The position numbers and the translations under genes were made by a program. The notes under the pieces were generated by a model. That model ran no database searches and had not been told where the DNA came from. It was given only the letters and a program-made list of their open reading frames with translations. Shown in pieces: positions 8,255 through 16,465 of a stretch of DNA of 64,000 bases. Numbering within the stretch: position 1 is the stretch's first letter; each line of letters begins with the position of its first letter. The stretch comes from CAYUKK01 sp964445305 (GTDB lineage Bacteria > Acidobacteriota > Aminicenantia > Aminicenantales > UBA8522), in NCBI GenBank assembly GCA_964445305.1, contig CAYUKK010000005.1, positions 1 to 64,000 on the forward strand, read 5' to 3'.

Positions 8255-9349
8255 ATGAAGAGAACGCGATTTTATGAGTGCCATGTCAGGCACAAAGCCC
8301 GGATGATCGAGTTTTTTGGCTGGGAGATGCCGCTCGAATTCAAGGGTATCGTCGATGAACACCTGGCCGTGCGCACCGCCGCCGGCCTGTTCGACGTCAG
8401 TCACATGGGCGAAATCCTCATCGAGGGCAAAGATGCGCTGCCTTTTGTCCAGTACTTGACCCCCAATGACGCCAGCCGCCTGGCCGTGAACCAGGCCCAG
8501 TATACGGCCCTGACAACCCCACAGGGAACATTTGTTGACGACCTTCTTGTCTATTGCCTCGCTCCGGACAGGTTTCTCCTGGTCGTCAATGCCGCTAATT
8601 CGGACAAGGACTACGCCTGGATTCTAAGCCATCGGGGCTCCTTCGATGTCCGGGTGGAGAACGCCAGTGACCGTTTTTCCCAGCTGGCCTTGCAGGGACC
8701 GAGAGCGGCCGAGATTCTTCAGTCGCTTACGGATATCAACCTTTCCGAGCTGAGGCCCTTCTGGGGTGGGTGGGGCAAAGTGGTCGGCGTCGAATCCTTT
8801 GTTTCGAGGACTGGCTACACGGGAGAGGATGGGTTTGAGATCTACACCCTTGCGCCTGACCCCGGTATCATATGGGAGGAAACCTTGAAGAAAGGCGAGA
8901 GCGCAGGGCTTTTGCCCGTTGGCCTGGGAGCGCGCGATACCCTGCGGCTTGAGGCCAAGCTCATGCTCTACGGCAACGACATCGACGAAACCACGACCGT
9001 GCTGGAGGCAGACCTCAAGTGGATCATCAAGTTCAATAAGGGAGACTTCCTGGGCCGGGAGGCTCTGGCCAGTCAGCTTGAGCAGGGAATCAGGAGGAAA
9101 ATCGTCGGTTTCGAACTCGTCGAGCGAGGCATCCCCAGGCGGCATTATCCTGTCTTTATCGGCGGTGAGAAAGTGGGCGAAGTAACATCAGGGACTTTCT
9201 CCCCTTACCTGAAAAAGAGCATTGGGCTGGTTTATCTTCCCGTCGAACATACAGCGCCAGGGACAGAGCTTGAAGTGGCCGTCAGGGAGAAGAGGGTTAA
9301 GGGTGTGGTCGTCCCGACGCCGTTTTATAAGCGTCCAGCTAAACTCTGA
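8255..9349 (+). CDS. gcvT: Glycine cleavage system T protein (aminomethyltransferase)
   Basis: 364 residues, full length for GcvT. It transfers the aminomethyl-derived C1 unit from lipoyl-H protein to tetrahydrofolate. Family segments visible include F-D-V-S-H-M-G-E near residue 45, the folate-binding S-R-T-G-Y-T-G-E-D-G-F-E region and L-G-A-R-D-T-L-R-L-E-A. The ATG follows AGAAGG. It opens a six-gene plus-strand operon with gcvH, gcvPA, gcvPB, glyQ and glyS. No glycine riboswitch was seen in the 260 bp upstream. Confidence 0.95.
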   Translation: MKRTRFYECHVRHKARMIEFFGWEMPLEFKGIVDEHLAVRTAAGLFDVSHMGEILIEGKDALPFVQYLTPNDASRLAVNQAQYTALTTPQGTFVDDLLVYCLAPDRFLLVVNAANSDKDYAWILSHRGSFDVRVENASDRFSQLALQGPRAAEILQSLTDINLSELRPFWGGWGKVVGVESFVSRTGYTGEDGFEIYTLAPDPGIIWEETLKKGESAGLLPVGLGARDTLRLEAKLMLYGNDIDETTTVLEADLKWIIKFNKGDFLGREALASQLEQGIRRKIVGFELVERGIPRRHYPVFIGGEKVGEVTSGTFSPYLKKSIGLVYLPVEHTAPGTELEVAVREKRVKGVVVPTPFYKRPAKL

Positions 9350-9458
9350 TGAGGGTTATCTCGGACGGCGAGCGGAGAAGAGGAATGACCAGGACGGAGA
9401 AATGGAAGGCAAGAGCAGAGCTCATGCCTTTGCTTGAATAATCCTTCAGGAGGAGATC

Positions 9459-9845
9459 GTGTATCCAAAAGATTTCTTTTTTACCCAAGACCATGAATGG
9501 CTGAAAATCGAAGGCGATGAAGCCCTCGTCGGGATCACGGACTTCGCTCAGAAGCAGCTTGGCGATGTTGTTTATGTGGAGCTTCCGGCAGTCGGGACAC
9601 AACTGGAAGCCCATCAGACCATCGGCGTCGTCGAATCGGTCAAGGCAGTCTCGGATATCTATTCACCAGTCTCCGGTGAAGTCATCGCCGTCAACGAAGA
9701 ACTCAACAATTCACCGGAGCTTCTCAACCAAGATCCCCATGGACAGGGATGGATCATCCGTCTTAAACTGAAGGATAAAGGCGAAGTGGAAAGGCTGATG
9801 ACCGCCGTCGATTATGAGAAATTCCTGGAAGGTCTCATGACCTGA
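9459..9845 (+). CDS. gcvH: Glycine cleavage system H protein
   Basis: 128 residues. This is the lipoyl shuttle protein that carries the aminomethyl group between P and T proteins. The lipoylated lysine is K62 in the motif V-E-S-V-K-A-V-S-D. The start is GTG at 9459, supported by AGGAGGAG 4-5 nt upstream; no ATG fits the family N-terminus Y-P-K-D-F-F-F-T-Q-D-H-E-W. It lies 109 nt after gcvT and 24 nt before gcvPA. Confidence 0.96.
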   Translation: MYPKDFFFTQDHEWLKIEGDEALVGITDFAQKQLGDVVYVELPAVGTQLEAHQTIGVVESVKAVSDIYSPVSGEVIAVNEELNNSPELLNQDPHGQGWIIRLKLKDKGEVERLMTAVDYEKFLEGLMT

Positions 9846-9869
9846 AAGGGAGGTGCGAGGAGATATTGG

Positions 9870-11216
9870 ATGCGCTACATAGCCCTAAGCGAGAAAGATA
9901 AAAAGGAGATGATGGCCGCTCTGGGCATCCATTCGCTGGACGACCTCTTCTGCTGCATTCCCTCCCCGTTGCGTCTCCATCGTGAGCTTGAGATTCCGTC
10001 GGCCATGAGCGAGATGGAGCTCATCAGGCATTTTGAGGCTCTCGGGCGGAAGAATTCAGCCGACCACTTTCTTTCCTTTCTTGGGGGAGGGGCCTATCCC
10101 CATGTGATCCCTTCTCTCGTCGACTCCCTGAGCTCGAGAGGGGAGTTCGTTACCCCCTACACTCCCTACCAGCCCGAAGTCAGTCAGGGGACACTCCAAG
10201 TGATCTTCGAGTTCCAGACGCTCGTCTGTCAGTTGACGGGCATGGAAATTGCCAACGCCTCCCTCTACGAAGGAGCCTCGGCCACGGCTGAGGCCGTCCT
10301 CATGGCTTACCGGCTTCGGGGAAAGCCGAAAGTTCTGATGGCGAGGACGCTTCATCCCCAGTATAGGGAGGTCGTCCAAACCTACGTCAAGAACCTGTTC
10401 GTCGAGACCGATGAGATTGGCTACACCGAGGAAGGGAGGATAAACGTCAAGGACCTGGCTTCGAAAATCGACAGGGAGACGAGTGCTGTTGTGTGCCAGA
10501 CGCCCAACTTTTTTGGTGTTATCGAAGAGCTGGAAGAGATCGCGGCCATCGCTCACGAGCACCAGGCGCTTTTTATTGTCGTCGTTTCGGAAGCAGCTTC
10601 GCTCGGCCTTCTCAAGCCGCCCGGCGCCTGTGGCGCAGATATCGTCGCTGGAGAAGGCCAGTCTTTTGGCCTCCCCCTCAGTTTTGGCGGGCCCTATCTC
10701 GGTTTTATGGCTTGCCGGAAGGATTTCCTGCGTCAATTCCCCGGCCGCATCGCTGGCCAGACTCAAGACGCAGAGGGAAGAAGAGGCTTCGTGTTGACGT
10801 TGTCGACGCGCGAGCAGCACATCCGCCGCGAGAGGGCAACGTCGAACATCTGCACCAATCAGGCCTGGTGCGCCCTGCGGGCGACGATTTTTCTCGAGAC
10901 GATGGGGCAAGCCGGGATGCGGGAGCTCGCTTACCAGAACATCCAGAAAGCGAACTACGCCCTGGGAAGACTTGCCGCTTGCCAGGGCGTCAAGCGAAAG
11001 TTCAGCGGTCCGATATTCAACGAGTTCGTGTGCGAGTTTGAGGCTGGCTGGGAAAAGATAGACGGCCATCTCCGGCGGAAGGGTATCTTGGGTGGGCTCA
11101 ACCTTGAGACCTCTTACCCGGAGTTAAAAGGGTGTGGACTCCTTTGCGTGACCGAAGTCCATACCAGGGAGGAAATTGGCCGTCTGGTGGGCGCTGTCGA
11201 GGAGGTGCTCCAGTGA
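9870..11216 (+). CDS. gcvPA: Glycine dehydrogenase (decarboxylating) subunit 1
   Basis: 448 residues. N-terminal half of the split P protein, a fold-type I PLP enzyme subunit that pairs with GcvPB to decarboxylate glycine. Hallmarks are the N-terminal R-Y-I-A-L-S-E-K-D, the F-L-G-G-G-A-Y-P-H-V-I-P segment and T-P-Y-T-P-Y-Q-P-E-V-S-Q-G-T-L-Q. The split P arrangement is typical of anaerobes, archaea and Gram-positives rather than Proteobacteria. It overlaps gcvPB by 4 nt. Confidence 0.96.
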   Translation: MRYIALSEKDKKEMMAALGIHSLDDLFCCIPSPLRLHRELEIPSAMSEMELIRHFEALGRKNSADHFLSFLGGGAYPHVIPSLVDSLSSRGEFVTPYTPYQPEVSQGTLQVIFEFQTLVCQLTGMEIANASLYEGASATAEAVLMAYRLRGKPKVLMARTLHPQYREVVQTYVKNLFVETDEIGYTEEGRINVKDLASKIDRETSAVVCQTPNFFGVIEELEEIAAIAHEHQALFIVVVSEAASLGLLKPPGACGADIVAGEGQSFGLPLSFGGPYLGFMACRKDFLRQFPGRIAGQTQDAEGRRGFVLTLSTREQHIRRERATSNICTNQAWCALRATIFLETMGQAGMRELAYQNIQKANYALGRLAACQGVKRKFSGPIFNEFVCEFEAGWEKIDGHLRRKGILGGLNLETSYPELKGCGLLCVTEVHTREEIGRLVGAVEEVLQ

Positions 11217-12667
11217 TTCGAGAACCCTTGATTTTCGAGCTCAGCGCTAAGGGCAAACGCGCTTTCTTTTTCCCGACGCTTGACGTCCCGGAGAGGAAAG
11301 ATTGCCTGGCTGGAATTTCTCTTCGTCATGAGATCCAGGGTTTCCCCGAAGTCTCGGAAATCGAGATCGTTCGCCACTTTACGCGGCTTTCACAGACGAA
11401 TTTCTGCGTCGACACAAGCTTTTATCCGCTCGGCTCATGCACTATGAAATACAACCCCAGGGTCAACGAGAGGGTGGCCGCTCGGGAGGCCTGGCTCTCC
11501 TGTCATCCGAGCGCACCTGCCGAGCTTGTCCAGGGAAACCTGGAAGTCCTCAAGACGCTGGAAGACTTGCTGAGTGAAATTACGGGCATGGATGCCTTTA
11601 CGCTTCAGCCAAGCGCCGGCGCTCAAGGAGAGCTCACCGGAATGTTGATGATTCGGGCCTGCCTCCAGGAAAGGGGAGATCCGCGCGAGGTCGTCCTCAT
11701 CCCGGATTCAGCTCACGGCACCAATCCTTCGAGCGCTCATATCTGCGGCTACCGGGTCGTCGAAATCAAGTCGAATGAAAAAGGGACCATTGACCTGACC
11801 AGCCTCGATCAGGCTATGAACGACAGGGTAGCGGCTTTGATGATCACCAACCCCAATACCCTGGGAATTTTTGAGTCCGAGATAGATAGGATTGCGGGCA
11901 TCGTTCACGAGCGGGGAGGTTTGCTCTACATGGACGGTGCGAATATGAACGCCCTCGTCGGGAAATTCAGGCCCGGCGATATGGGTGTCGATGTCCTCCA
12001 CCTCAATCTCCACAAGACCTTCTCCACGCCTCATGGTGGAGGGGGGCCCGGCTCGGGTCCGGTTGGGGTAAAAAAAGAGTTGGCTTGTTATCTTCCTGTC
12101 CCGGTCATCGAGAAAACTTCTGCTGGTTATACCTTGAATTTTGACCTTCCCAAGTCGATCGGCCGGGTGCGGAGTTTTTACGCAAACTTCTTAGTTCTTA
12201 TCAAGGCCCTGGCTTACATCCTGAGCCTGGGTGGAGAAGGCTTGAAGGAAGTAGCTGAGGTTTCGGTGCTCAATTCTAATTATATCCGAAAAAGCCTGGA
12301 AGGCCTCTATCACCTCAAGTACGATGCGCCAACGCTGCACGAATGTGTTTTTTCCGACAAATTCCAGAAAGAGCGCGGTGTGGCCAATATCGATATTGCT
12401 AAACGCCTCATCGATTATGGGGTTCACCCGCCGACCATGTCCTTCCCTCTCATCGTTCCAGGAGCGTTGATGATCGAGCCGACAGAGACCGAGAGCAAGA
12501 GGGACCTCGACACGTTCATCGAGGCGATGAAGGCCATCGCCAAGGAGGCTATCGAGAAGCCAGAACTCGTCAGGACTGCGCCTCATACTTCCTACGTCAA
12601 GAGACTGGACGAAACGAAAGCCGCCCGCTATCCCGTGCTTCGCTGGGAGGGAGAAAAGGAGGAGTAG
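11213..12667 (+). CDS. gcvPB: Glycine dehydrogenase (decarboxylating) subunit 2
   Basis: 484 residues. Catalytic half of the split P protein, with the PLP-binding lysine K268 in H-L-N-L-H-K-T-F-S-T-P-H-G-G and a glycine-rich loop after it. The start is GTG 11213, which overlaps the gcvPA TGA and lies behind GAGGAGG; the longer open frame upstream is inside gcvPA. The family N-terminus reads I-R-E-P-L-I-F-E-L-S, consistent with this start. With GcvT, GcvH and a lipoamide dehydrogenase (not in this window) it splits or makes glycine. Confidence 0.96.
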   Translation: MIREPLIFELSAKGKRAFFFPTLDVPERKDCLAGISLRHEIQGFPEVSEIEIVRHFTRLSQTNFCVDTSFYPLGSCTMKYNPRVNERVAAREAWLSCHPSAPAELVQGNLEVLKTLEDLLSEITGMDAFTLQPSAGAQGELTGMLMIRACLQERGDPREVVLIPDSAHGTNPSSAHICGYRVVEIKSNEKGTIDLTSLDQAMNDRVAALMITNPNTLGIFESEIDRIAGIVHERGGLLYMDGANMNALVGKFRPGDMGVDVLHLNLHKTFSTPHGGGGPGSGPVGVKKELACYLPVPVIEKTSAGYTLNFDLPKSIGRVRSFYANFLVLIKALAYILSLGGEGLKEVAEVSVLNSNYIRKSLEGLYHLKYDAPTLHECVFSDKFQKERGVANIDIAKRLIDYGVHPPTMSFPLIVPGALMIEPTETESKRDLDTFIEAMKAIAKEAIEKPELVRTAPHTSYVKRLDETKAARYPVLRWEGEKEE

Positions 12668-12675
12668 GCGAATAC

Positions 12676-13524
12676 ATGTCGCTCCAGAATCTCATCCTGA
12701 ACCTCCACAAGTTTTGGGCTGGCCAGGGTTGCTACCTCGCCCCGTCCTACGACGTCGAGGTTGGCGCCGGGACGATGACACCCGACACTTTCTTCCGTGT
12801 TCTCGACAGGCGTCCGTGGCGGGTGGCCTATGTCCAGCCCTCGCGGCGCCCCACCGACGGTCGGTATGGCGAGAACCCCCACCGCGTTCAGAAGCATTTT
12901 CAGTACCAGGTCATCATCAAGCCCTCGCCGCCAGACATCCAGGATATCTACATCCGGAGCCTCGTCTCTCTCGGCATTGACCTGGCCGAGCATGACCTCC
13001 GATTCGACGAGGATGACTGGGAATCACCGACCATCGGCGCCTGGGGGGTGGGCTGGCAGGTCGTCCTGGATGGCCTGGAGATTACCCAGTTTACCTATTT
13101 CCAGCAAGCGGGCGGAATCGAACTTTTCCCTGTTCCGGCTGAAATCACATACGGCCTGGAGCGTTTGGAGATGTTTCTCGAGGGAAAGGACAACCTCTAC
13201 GAGCTCGACTGGTCGGGCAAAGTCACCTACCGGGATTTGAGGCTGCGAGAAGAAAGAGAGTTTTCCGAATACAATTTCAACCAGGCGGATATTCGCCGGT
13301 TGCAGACGTTTTACAGCTTAGCCCGAGAGGAAGCGGCTTCGCTTATCGAAAGGAACCTCCTTTTGCCTGCTTATGATATGTGTCTCAAGTGTTCCCATTT
13401 TTTTAACCTTCTTGACGCCAGGGGGGCCATCGGCGTGACGGAAAGGGTTAAGATGATTGGCGAAGTCCGAGCCCTCGTCAACTCCTTAGCTCAACGGTAT
13501 ATCCGGGCGGAGGAAAGCCGCTGA
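12676..13524 (+). CDS. glyQ: Glycyl-tRNA synthetase alpha subunit
   Basis: 282 residues. Catalytic class II subunit of the bacterial alpha2beta2 GlyRS, with near-invariant segments W-A-G-Q-G-C-Y-L, E-V-G-A-G-T-M-T-P-D-T-F and Q-P-S-R-R-P-T-D-G-R-Y-G. It lies 8 nt after gcvPB and its TGA overlaps the glyS ATG by one base. This couples glycine charging to glycine catabolism or synthesis in one transcript. Confidence 0.97.
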   Translation: MSLQNLILNLHKFWAGQGCYLAPSYDVEVGAGTMTPDTFFRVLDRRPWRVAYVQPSRRPTDGRYGENPHRVQKHFQYQVIIKPSPPDIQDIYIRSLVSLGIDLAEHDLRFDEDDWESPTIGAWGVGWQVVLDGLEITQFTYFQQAGGIELFPVPAEITYGLERLEMFLEGKDNLYELDWSGKVTYRDLRLREEREFSEYNFNQADIRRLQTFYSLAREEAASLIERNLLLPAYDMCLKCSHFFNLLDARGAIGVTERVKMIGEVRALVNSLAQRYIRAEESR

Positions 13525-15593
13525 TGGAGTTCTTGCTCGAAATCATCACCGAAGAGATGCCCGCTTCCCACATCAAAGCTGGATTGGCCCAGCTCGAAGA
13601 GAAGCTCAAAGCTGAGCTTATCGCGGCTCGCTTGCCCGTCCAGGGCCTCCGCACTTTCGGCACCTGCCGGCGGCTCGTGGTCGTTGCCGACATCCCGCCC
13701 CGGCAGGAGAGCAAGGAAGAAGTGGTCGTTGGCCCTCCCAAAGCCGTGGCTTATGGTGCTGATGGCTCGCCCACCGAGGCAGCCCGAGGGTTTGCCCGGG
13801 CTCAGGGAGTGGCCGTGGACAGGCTGGAGGTTATCCCGACGCCCCGGGGCGAGTATGTTGGAGTGAAGAAGGCCATCTCTGGCCGAGGGGCTGAAGAAAT
13901 TTTGGCCGAGCTTCTCCCGTCCATCCTCTCTTCCCTCTCCTTCCCCAAAATGATGAGGTGGGGGGAGGGGACATTGCGGTTTTCGAGGCCGATCAGAAAC
14001 ATCCTCTGTCTCTTGGGAGGAGAGCCTGTCACCTTTTCACTGGCCGGCCTCGTTTCGACAGGTTTCACCACCGGCCATAAGCTCCACTCCCCCCACAAGC
14101 TTCCGGTCAAATCTTTTGCTGAATTCAAGAGCTTGCTCCGCCAAAACAAAGTCATTCTCGACCCCGCCGAAAGAAAGGAGATCATTTGTCGTAATATTGA
14201 CAAGAGGCTGCGGCGATGGCGCGCCTCCCTCCATCCTGATGATGAACTCCTGGACAGGCTCGTCTATGATGTGGAAAATCCCTATGTGTTCATGGGCACA
14301 TTTCCGTCCCCTTATCTCAAGCTGCCGCTCGAAGTGCTGAGCGCGGCGATGCGCGAGGGCCAAAAGCTCTTTTCCGTGGTCAGAAGCGGTCGCCAGTTGC
14401 CTCATTTTATCGGCGTGGCCGACGCGCCCGGGGACCCGCGGTCGCTCATTCGCCAGGGAAATGAGAGGGTTCTCCTGGCCAGACTCGAGGACGCAAAGTT
14501 TTTTTGGGAACAGGACAGGAAAGTTCCCCTGGCCAAAAGAGGACCAGGGTTGGCCCGGATAATTTTCCAGGAGAAGCTTGGCACTTACAAGGACAAAGTT
14601 GGGCGATTGAAAGCACTGACCAGCTACATCTGTGAGAAGATTGATGAGCCCAAGTTGAAGAAAGATGCTCTCACGGCGGCTGAACTGTGCAAGGCCGACT
14701 TGCTTACGGAAATGGTCAAGGAATTCCCGGCTCTCCAGGGCGTCGTGGGCGGCCTTTACGCCAGGGCGGAAGGATATCCGGAGGCCGTGGCTCAGGCCAT
14801 CTATGAACACTATAAACCTATTGGCCTGGAGGACAGCTTGCCCGCTTCCTTGGGAGGCGCGGTGCTTTCCCTGGCGGACAAGCTGGATTCTCTCGTCGGC
14901 GTCGTTGGTCTGGGCATCCTTCCCTCTGGCTCCAGCGACCCCTTCGGCATCCGCCGGAATGCCAACGGCGTTTGCCGAATCATCCTGGAAAAGAAATTTG
15001 TCCTTTCTTTAAATCAGCTTCTAAGAAAGGCTCTTTCCCATTACGGCGAGCTTCCGCTCAGGCCGCCGGCCGAGGTCCTCGATGACTGTCTTAACCTCTT
15101 TAACCAGCGGCTGCGCTCCATTTTTGAAACGCAAGGTTACCGTTATGACCTTATCAACGCGGCCTTGGGCGCGGGCATCGATAACGTTTACTTTGCTGGT
15201 CGGAGGCTTAAGGCTCTGGAGACCCTCCGCCAGAGCCCTTCTTTTGTTCCCTACGTCCTCATGGCCAAACGGGTCAACAACATCATCCGGGACGCCCCTC
15301 GTTCCATGGTGATTCCTGAGCTGTTCGAGGCCAGGGAGGAGAAGGAGCTCCATGCGATGTTTTCCATCATCGAAAAGAATGTCGGGCCTCTCCTCGAAGC
15401 AGGCGATTTTGGAAAAGCCCAGAGCATGATCCTCAAGCTCCATGGCCCCCTGACCACCTTCTTCAACCGGGTTCTCGTGATGGCTGAGGATAAGAAAACG
15501 CGGCGCAACCGCCTGGCCCTGCTTCAAGCTATCAGCCAGCTCTTGCTCCGCGTCGCGGACTATTCCCAGATCGTCGTTGAAGGCGAGAAGTAA
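13524..15593 (+). CDS. glyS: Glycyl-tRNA synthetase beta subunit
   Basis: 689 residues, the usual length. Family landmarks are the N-terminal L-L-E-I-I-T-E-E-M-P-A, the V-G-P-P-K-A segment and the HD-like region with E-Y-P-equivalent motifs near residue 410. The C-terminal end is the DALR anticodon-binding domain. It is last in the glycine operon and converges with the pilZ gene 27 nt away. A small GAGGC-TCC-GCCTC hairpin lies in that gap. Confidence 0.96.
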   Translation: MEFLLEIITEEMPASHIKAGLAQLEEKLKAELIAARLPVQGLRTFGTCRRLVVVADIPPRQESKEEVVVGPPKAVAYGADGSPTEAARGFARAQGVAVDRLEVIPTPRGEYVGVKKAISGRGAEEILAELLPSILSSLSFPKMMRWGEGTLRFSRPIRNILCLLGGEPVTFSLAGLVSTGFTTGHKLHSPHKLPVKSFAEFKSLLRQNKVILDPAERKEIICRNIDKRLRRWRASLHPDDELLDRLVYDVENPYVFMGTFPSPYLKLPLEVLSAAMREGQKLFSVVRSGRQLPHFIGVADAPGDPRSLIRQGNERVLLARLEDAKFFWEQDRKVPLAKRGPGLARIIFQEKLGTYKDKVGRLKALTSYICEKIDEPKLKKDALTAAELCKADLLTEMVKEFPALQGVVGGLYARAEGYPEAVAQAIYEHYKPIGLEDSLPASLGGAVLSLADKLDSLVGVVGLGILPSGSSDPFGIRRNANGVCRIILEKKFVLSLNQLLRKALSHYGELPLRPPAEVLDDCLNLFNQRLRSIFETQGYRYDLINAALGAGIDNVYFAGRRLKALETLRQSPSFVPYVLMAKRVNNIIRDAPRSMVIPELFEAREEKELHAMFSIIEKNVGPLLEAGDFGKAQSMILKLHGPLTTFFNRVLVMAEDKKTRRNRLALLQAISQLLLRVADYSQIVVEGEK

Positions 15594-15620
15594 GGGGGGC
15601 GGCAGGAGAGAGGCTCCGCC

Positions 15621-16061
15621 TCAAATCTGGAATTCGTCCTTGTTCGAATCGGGCGGCTCTCCGCCCTCTTCTTTGTCGATGAATTTTTGCTCGAGGGCAA
15701 TGATTTTGACCAGGTTAGCGGGGAGGTTCTGGCCCTTTGCTTCCCCGTAAGGATGGAATTGAACTCCAACTTGATACTTATAGGTTTTTCCTTCTGCCGG
15801 GGAAGCCCACTTGACAGCTCCTTTCATGGTAAAAGGAATCCGCTCCCCGGGAATGGATATCTTGAGCTGGACTTCGGTATTCGGCTTGAGCGAGTTCTGA
15901 GCTAAGAAGCGCACTCCACCGCGGCTGATATCGAGGAGAGGGCAGAATTCCTCGATGAAGCCAGGTTTGGTGAAGAACAGGCTCTTTTTCTGGTAGCTCA
16001 CCGTTGCCCCGGGTATCTTGAACCGGACGCAGGCTCGTCTTTCGATTTTGCTTTCATCCAT
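15621..16061 (-). CDS. PilZ domain protein
   Basis: 146 residues. It has the c-di-GMP-binding R-x3-R motif (R-A-C-V-R near residue 10) and the D-x-S-x-x-G motif (D-I-S-R-G-G near 45), so ligand binding is probable. The ATG at 16061 sits behind GAGGAGGGGG; a longer frame continues upstream but covers promoter sequence. It is single-gene, with its own strong promoter about 135 bp upstream. It is a likely receptor for c-di-GMP made by enzymes such as the REC-GGDEF protein at 34-35 kb. The output partner is unknown. Confidence 0.9.
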   Translation of the reverse strand: MDESKIERRACVRFKIPGATVSYQKKSLFFTKPGFIEEFCPLLDISRGGVRFLAQNSLKPNTEVQLKISIPGERIPFTMKGAVKWASPAEGKTYKYQVGVQFHPYGEAKGQNLPANLVKIIALEQKFIDKEEGGEPPDSNKDEFQI

Positions 16062-16196
16062 GCTCCCCCTCCTCGGGAAAAAGCTTCTCCCCAGCCAAGC
16101 ATGCTCGAAAGAGAAGAGAAGGTCTCCGCCGACAACACGTCCTTTCGGCGATTGCCCTTCCCATGCTAAAAATCCAAGCTCAATGCATTGCTTATT

Positions 16197-16225
16197 TATA
16201 TACACCAGGTGAGAGAGGATGTCAA
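16197..16225 (-). promoter_or_regulatory. Sigma70 promoter of pilZ
   Basis: On the minus strand a perfect TTGACA (16225-16220) and TATATA (16202-16197) are 17 nt apart. Predicted start near 16190 gives a leader of about 130 nt before the ATG at 16061. Confidence 0.75.
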
Positions 16226-16263
16226 AAATTTTCTTGTTCAAGCATCCGCTCTTGACATTAGGG

Positions 16264-16273
16264 GTGACGTCAC
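16264..16273. promoter_or_regulatory. Palindrome GTGACGTCAC, candidate operator
   Basis: A perfect 10-bp palindrome whose GTGA/TCAC arms resemble half-sites of Crp/Fnr-type regulators. Its centre is about 79 bp upstream of the predicted pilZ transcription start, a position typical of an activator site. The regulator is not identified. Confidence 0.35.
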
Positions 16274-16373
16274 GAAAGCAGCCCCTTATCTCTCCATCTC
16301 ATCTTATCATCGAGGATGCGGGAACCCTTTCCTTCTCGGTCAGCTCCTGGACGGTAAAGTCAAGATAATCTCT

Positions 16374-16402
16374 ATTATTCCCATTAAATCTATAGGAATA
16401 AT
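16374..16402. repeat. AT-rich inverted repeat after the frdA-like gene
   Basis: ATTATTCC and GGAATAAT form a perfect 8-bp inverted repeat with a 13-nt loop, 64 bp beyond the stop of the last operon gene. No T-run follows, so terminator function is doubtful. Confidence 0.35.
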
Positions 16403-16465
16403 ATAATTAACCCAGAACCCATGAATCTCTATCTTGCTAAAGCTTGACGGACGACCGGCAATCGA

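Larger units (their letters stand above)
16062..16465. other. Intergenic region upstream of pilZ and downstream of the hdr-flx-frd operon
   Basis: 404 bp without a gene. It holds the pilZ promoter, a 10-bp palindrome upstream of that promoter, and an AT-rich inverted repeat. All three are listed separately. No clear rho-independent terminator for the long operon was found. Confidence 0.6.

Noticed and set aside
8048..8404. Minus-strand frame of about 118 codons overlapping gcvT and the argS leader
   Set aside because: Most of it is antisense to the certain gcvT gene and crosses the argS promoter; the unshared end matches no family I know.
15610..15622. GAGGC-TCC-GCCTC hairpin between glyS and pilZ as terminator
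   Set aside because: Only 5 bp of stem with no T-run on either side and overlap with the pilZ stop codon; too weak to list.
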